Source: Lachnospiraceae bacterium UBA3732
Lineage (GTDB): Bacteria > Bacillota > Clostridia > Lachnospirales > Lachnospiraceae
DNA: 8,967 bases
Assembly: GCA_002372545.1 (NCBI GenBank)
Contig: DFHD01000006.1
Location: 1-8,967, forward strand
Reading direction: 5' to 3'
Below the pieces are notes generated by a model. The model was not told where the DNA came from. It worked only from the letters and a program-made list of their open reading frames with translations, and made no database searches. The translations under genes and the position numbers were made by a program. Of the stretch, positions 5,959 through 8,967 are shown piece by piece (within the stretch, counting starts at the first letter, position 1; every line of letters starts with the position of its first letter).

Positions 5959-8472
5959 TTACTCGTACTTCAGTTCCTGCACAACACTGAGGCGGCGTGT
6001 CTTTTTCACTGTGGAAAGCGTGGCAATCAGAGTGATCACAGTGATGATCGCTGCATATCCGGGGAAGATGACCCAGCTGAACAGGATGTTCAAAGGCAAT
6101 TCGATATAGATGCTGATGCCGGTCATGAGCTTGCACAGCAGGATGGTAAAGGGGATGGTGATCAGCAGGCTGAACAGGACACACAGGATGCTCTCTGTCA
6201 GCACAAGCTTTGTACGTCCGCCCTTATCCATTCCCACAGAGGCCATAACGGCCAGCTCTCTTTTGCGCTGATAAAAGCTGATGGTAATGTTATTGAATAC
6301 GCCGATGGAGGCGATGATCATGGCCAGCCAGGTAAAGATGGAAAGGATATCTACGATCATCTGGTTGGATTCCACATTGTCCTGCCTGTCCTCCTCAATA
6401 GTGGAGTAGGTTGCGCCCAGCGAGGTAAGGAAGGGCCTAAAGGCCTCTTCGGCAGCTTCGGCATTACCGGAAAGGCGGAATACGATCTCCTCTGCCTCTC
6501 TTACGCCAAAGGCTTTTCGCAGCGCCTCGGGCCGAATGAATACACACAGGCCGCCGTTATATACTCTTCCGTCATAGATACCGGCTACCGTAAACGTTGC
6601 TTTCTTTCCGTTCATCGTAAATTCGATCGTATCACCGGCCTTTTTGTGAACCTTCCTGGCTACCTTAATGGGAAGGAGGACGCTGTTCTCGCCGCCGTTT
6701 ATATAGGCTTCAAAATCCTCCCGGTATTCCGTGGTGAGGTGGAAATAGCCATCCGTTACATCCCGAAGCGCTTCGGGATCCGAACCCATCAGATAGGCTT
6801 CGGTATCGTCTGTTTCCACCAGGGCGAAGTACATGGTTGTGATGGAGCTATTGTCGATCTCCGGAATGCTTCTCAGCTTTTCCAGGATCATATCGGTCGT
6901 GGCATCCTGACCTGAGCTTTCCATGATGCCGTCAATGGAATAATCATAATTCATTGTTTCGTAAGCATCGACTACCGTGCTCGCCATGCTCTTTCCGAAG
7001 GAAGAGAGCATCAGGGATGCGGAGAGGGAAACAACGATCAGTACGATATTGCTCCGGAGAAGCTTGGAGGTGCGGATGTTATTGATGGCAAGATAAAGGG
7101 TTGTGTTTCCCCGGCAGAGCCTTGCCAGAACACCGGCGATCAGCTTTACCAGGAGGGGCGTCAGCAGGATGATGCCGGCAAAGGCGCTGAACATACCGAT
7201 CAGGGTGCTGGAATTAGCGGAGCGTCCCCAGATTATGGATACAGTGATGGAGAAGCCGAGCAGAACCGCACCGACGATCCACTTGATCCATTTGTTTTTG
7301 TTAGATGCTTCCACCCGGTTCAGGATGACATCCTTTACCACAAGCCGCCTTACGGAGCGGACCGGGGTCCACGCGGAAAGAACGGAGAGCAGGATGGCAA
7401 AGATGATGCCGATCAGGATGTAGGTGGGATTCACATGAAAGGCGGGGTAGATCTTATATTCCGCCAGAGGTGAGATCCATCGGCCAAGGAAGAAGAGAAG
7501 GATCTCTCCGAGTGTGCAGCCTGCGAGGCCGCCCAGGATGCCGTAGAGGAAGCCCTCCATCAGGATGATCCGTTCCACCTTCTTTTTCGTGGCGCCCTGG
7601 CTCATGAAGGTGCCGATGATGGAAAGCCGCTCGGTCACCACCAGCTTAAACACGCCGTGGATGATGATGGCGCTGACGATCATGACTATGGTAAGCATCA
7701 TGTAAAGAGCTACCTGTATGGAACTATCCACATGGAGATGGGATGTGTCCAGTGACATGGCGGTAAACCGCGCCGAGGAGGTGTTGAATTCCTCTGTGAA
7801 CTGCTCGATTTCTTTTGCCTTCGTTTCTCCTTCGGAAAGACGGGCTGTCAGATAATTAAATTTTCCTTCAGCGGAGAGCTCGCTGTTCAGATAGGAATAG
7901 GGGACAAGTATGGAAAATGATGTTTTCTGATCGGTCTGAAACAGATTCTCATTTGCGCAGATGGCTGAGATGGTAAGCTGCTTTTCCGAACCGGAAAGAT
8001 AAAGCGTAATGGTATCGCCTGCGGAAAGATTTCTGCTGTCAGCGATCCGCTTGGATATGATGCAGGAGGCTTCATCCGGGGACTCCGTCTGCAGGAAGTC
8101 TGCGTTTCCGTCCACGAGGCTGCCGCTGTAGGCGGTTCTTCCGTGAAGCCGGACGTAGATCAGCCGGCCGTCATCCTCAATTACGCCGGTAGCGGCAAGC
8201 TCACCGTTTGTTTCATACAGACTGGTTCCTTCGGGGAGCTCCTCTGTCAGCTCATCGAGACTGAAGAAGGGCGTGTCACTTGAGAAAAAGGCGACGTCCA
8301 TGCCTTCGCGGCTGGCTTCGTAGGGGGCAAGGAAGCTGTCCGTCAGGACATCCACAAGTCCGAGGCTCCCCACAAGAAGTGCTGTGCTGATGGCGATGGA
8401 AAAGACCAGCAGAAACAGCCGCCCTTTTTTCTCCCACATGCTTTTTGAAATGTACCTAAGAAAAACCTTCAC
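5959..8472 (-). CDS. FtsX/MacB-like ABC transporter permease (837 aa)
   Basis: Membrane subunit of the ABC transporter, partner of the ATPase that follows it. It is a duplicated FtsX-type permease with about ten membrane helices: residues 19-41, a large extracytoplasmic domain (42-253), helices near 254-276, 305-330, 350-372, 396-415, 423-446 and 474-492, a second extracytoplasmic domain (493-705), then helices near 706-726, 758-780 and 800-820. Each FtsX unit shows the cytoplasmic coupling stretch (ERLSIIGTFMSQGATKKKV; RKRELAVMASVGMDKGGR). The start is GTG 8472: AGGAGG (complement of 8479-8484) lies 6 bases ahead of it. The frame remains open to a GTG at 8493, but that would place the ribosome site inside the gene. 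Members of this architecture export or extract lipids, lipoproteins or peptides, or serve in antimicrobial-peptide defence; the substrate here is unknown. No dedicated sensor kinase or regulator gene is in the window. Confidence 0.93.
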   Translation of the reverse strand: MKVFLRYISKSMWEKKGRLFLLVFSIAISTALLVGSLGLVDVLTDSFLAPYEASREGMDVAFFSSDTPFFSLDELTEELPEGTSLYETNGELAATGVIEDDGRLIYVRLHGRTAYSGSLVDGNADFLQTESPDEASCIISKRIADSRNLSAGDTITLYLSGSEKQLTISAICANENLFQTDQKTSFSILVPYSYLNSELSAEGKFNYLTARLSEGETKAKEIEQFTEEFNTSSARFTAMSLDTSHLHVDSSIQVALYMMLTIVMIVSAIIIHGVFKLVVTERLSIIGTFMSQGATKKKVERIILMEGFLYGILGGLAGCTLGEILLFFLGRWISPLAEYKIYPAFHVNPTYILIGIIFAILLSVLSAWTPVRSVRRLVVKDVILNRVEASNKNKWIKWIVGAVLLGFSITVSIIWGRSANSSTLIGMFSAFAGIILLTPLLVKLIAGVLARLCRGNTTLYLAINNIRTSKLLRSNIVLIVVSLSASLMLSSFGKSMASTVVDAYETMNYDYSIDGIMESSGQDATTDMILEKLRSIPEIDNSSITTMYFALVETDDTEAYLMGSDPEALRDVTDGYFHLTTEYREDFEAYINGGENSVLLPIKVARKVHKKAGDTIEFTMNGKKATFTVAGIYDGRVYNGGLCVFIRPEALRKAFGVREAEEIVFRLSGNAEAAEEAFRPFLTSLGATYSTIEEDRQDNVESNQMIVDILSIFTWLAMIIASIGVFNNITISFYQRKRELAVMASVGMDKGGRTKLVLTESILCVLFSLLITIPFTILLCKLMTGISIYIELPLNILFSWVIFPGYAAIITVITLIATLSTVKKTRRLSVVQELKYE

Positions 8473-8486
8473 TTTCTTCCTCCTTT

Positions 8487-8541
8487 GTAACACTGGTGTA
8501 ACTAAGCGGCTACACGGGTTTCATTTACAGGTGTTACTATA
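8487..8541 (-). promoter_or_regulatory. Putative -10 and operator dyad of the ABC transporter operon
   Basis: On the - strand TATAGT (complement of 8536-8541) is a good -10, but no TTGACA-like hexamer stands 16-18 bases upstream. A dyad GTaACAC-tg-GTGTaAC lies at 8487-8502, between the expected transcription start and the ribosome site. A third half-site, GTGTTAC at 8531-8537, overlaps the -10. This layout is typical of repressor operators, but no regulator gene is present to match it. Confidence 0.45.
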
Positions 8542-8571
8542 AAGGTCGAAAATGAAGGTATCCTTTGAAAA

Positions 8572-8592
8572 AGATTAAAATTAGATTAAAAA
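8572..8592 (-). repeat. Direct repeat AGATTAAAA x2 upstream of the ABC operon promoter
   Basis: AGATTAAAA occurs at 8572-8580 and 8584-8592, exactly 12 bp apart (read as TTTTAATCT on the transcribed - strand). The pair lies about one helical turn upstream of the position where the weak -35 should be. Direct repeats with an 11-12-bp period at this place are typical of OmpR-family response-regulator sites. The alternative is chance in an AT-rich gap, with the T-rich run at the end of the zinc-ribbon gene giving weak termination. Confidence 0.4.
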
Positions 8593-8594
8593 AC

Positions 8595-8967
8595 TCAGAA
8601 TCCGATGTGAAGGGAGGTTCCGCAGCTCTTGCAATGGAAAGCATCGAAGAGGTTCACGGTTCCGCAAAGCGGGCAGCTGATGAAACGGTGCTGCTGTCTG
8701 CCTATGGTTCCAATGGTCTGGAATTCATTCCGCGCGGACTGCTCTTCAAGACGGAAGAGGCTGACGGTAGCTTCTTCTGCCATATCCTGGCCGTTATCTA
8801 CGCTGAACAGGCCAACGGTCTTCTCTTCGTCCTGAGACGGTTCAATATAGAAGGAACCGGTGCCCCGGGGCTGCTGCATGGGACGGCCGTTCATGTTTTG
8901 TCCGGCCATATTCTGCGGAGCGAAGCGGCTCTGATTATTCATGCCCTGTCTGTTCATACCCTGTCCG
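8595..8967 (-). CDS. Low-complexity protein with C-terminal zinc ribbon, 5' end beyond window
   Basis: The frame is open to the right edge, and its Gly/Met/Asn/Gln repeats continue through the ATG at 8957 (GQGMNRQGMNNQ), so the true start is probably outside the window. The visible C-terminal part, about 123 residues, has three zones: a Met/Asn/Gln/Gly/Pro-rich disordered stretch; a linker with two similar acidic-Thr motifs, EEKTVGLF and EEATVSLF, 22 residues apart; and a zinc ribbon CPLCG-x9-CKSCG (C-x2-C-x10-C-x2-C), expected to bind one Zn2+. The family and function are not recognised. The acidic T-V-L/F motifs resemble Ser/Thr-kinase/FHA phospho-threonine sites seen in some Gram-positive regulatory proteins; that is inference. 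No membrane segment is visible in the part present. The ABC permease gene starts about 120 bases downstream on the same strand but probably has its own promoter. Confidence 0.8.
   Translation of the reverse strand, partial: GQGMNRQGMNNQSRFAPQNMAGQNMNGRPMQQPRGTGSFYIEPSQDEEKTVGLFSVDNGQDMAEEATVSLFRLEEQSARNEFQTIGTIGRQQHRFISCPLCGTVNLFDAFHCKSCGTSLHIGF

Noticed and set aside
5315..6109. Open frame on the + strand across the ABC ATPase and permease end
   Set aside because: Antisense to two well-supported genes; low-quality composition and it spans their intergenic gap.
8473..8493. Start of the permease at GTG 8493
   Set aside because: The first seven codons would consist of the AGGAGG ribosome site that serves GTG 8472.

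Overview
The window looks like chromosomal DNA of a Gram-positive anaerobe, most likely a Clostridia/Lachnospiraceae-type Bacillota. The grounds are moderate GC content, strong AGGAGG-type ribosome binding sites, sigma-A-like promoters, a DUF1858 redox-disulfide protein, and a P-type ATPase and FtsX-type ABC transporter of Firmicutes character. The taxonomic call is inference from style, not from a marker gene.

Left part, + strand: the 3' three quarters of a cation-pumping P-type ATPase (CtpE-like, probably Ca2+ or another divalent cation) run in from the left edge. A new promoter then drives a small unrecognised protein (84 aa) and a DUF1858 protein with a CxxC motif.

Centre, + strand: a strong extended -10 promoter is followed by a long leader that I read as a yybP-ykoY (Mn2+) riboswitch. 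Its 3' strand overlaps the 5' arm of a long intrinsic terminator, which is the arrangement of a metal-activated ON switch. The genes behind it are a two-TM DUF3137 protein with a Met/Gln/Asn-rich tail and a LemA protein, separated by an array of 18-bp tandem repeats. DUF3137 and LemA are a recurrent pair of unknown function, so placing them under a Mn2+ riboswitch is the most interesting observation here.

Between the convergent gene blocks lies an approximately 100-bp long inverted repeat, preceded by a 12-bp tandem duplication. It has no clear U-tract, so it is either an unusual transcription barrier or a small palindromic repeat element.

Right part, - strand: a partial gene for a low-complexity protein ending in a zinc ribbon lies upstream of a two-gene ABC exporter/lipoprotein-transport-type operon (FtsX/MacB-like permease, then ATPase). 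The leader of that operon holds a GTaACAC/GTGTaAC dyad, another half-site touching a -10, and a 12-bp-period direct repeat just upstream of a poor -35. It is therefore probably a regulated promoter. No RNA genes, CRISPR arrays, transposases or phage genes were seen.
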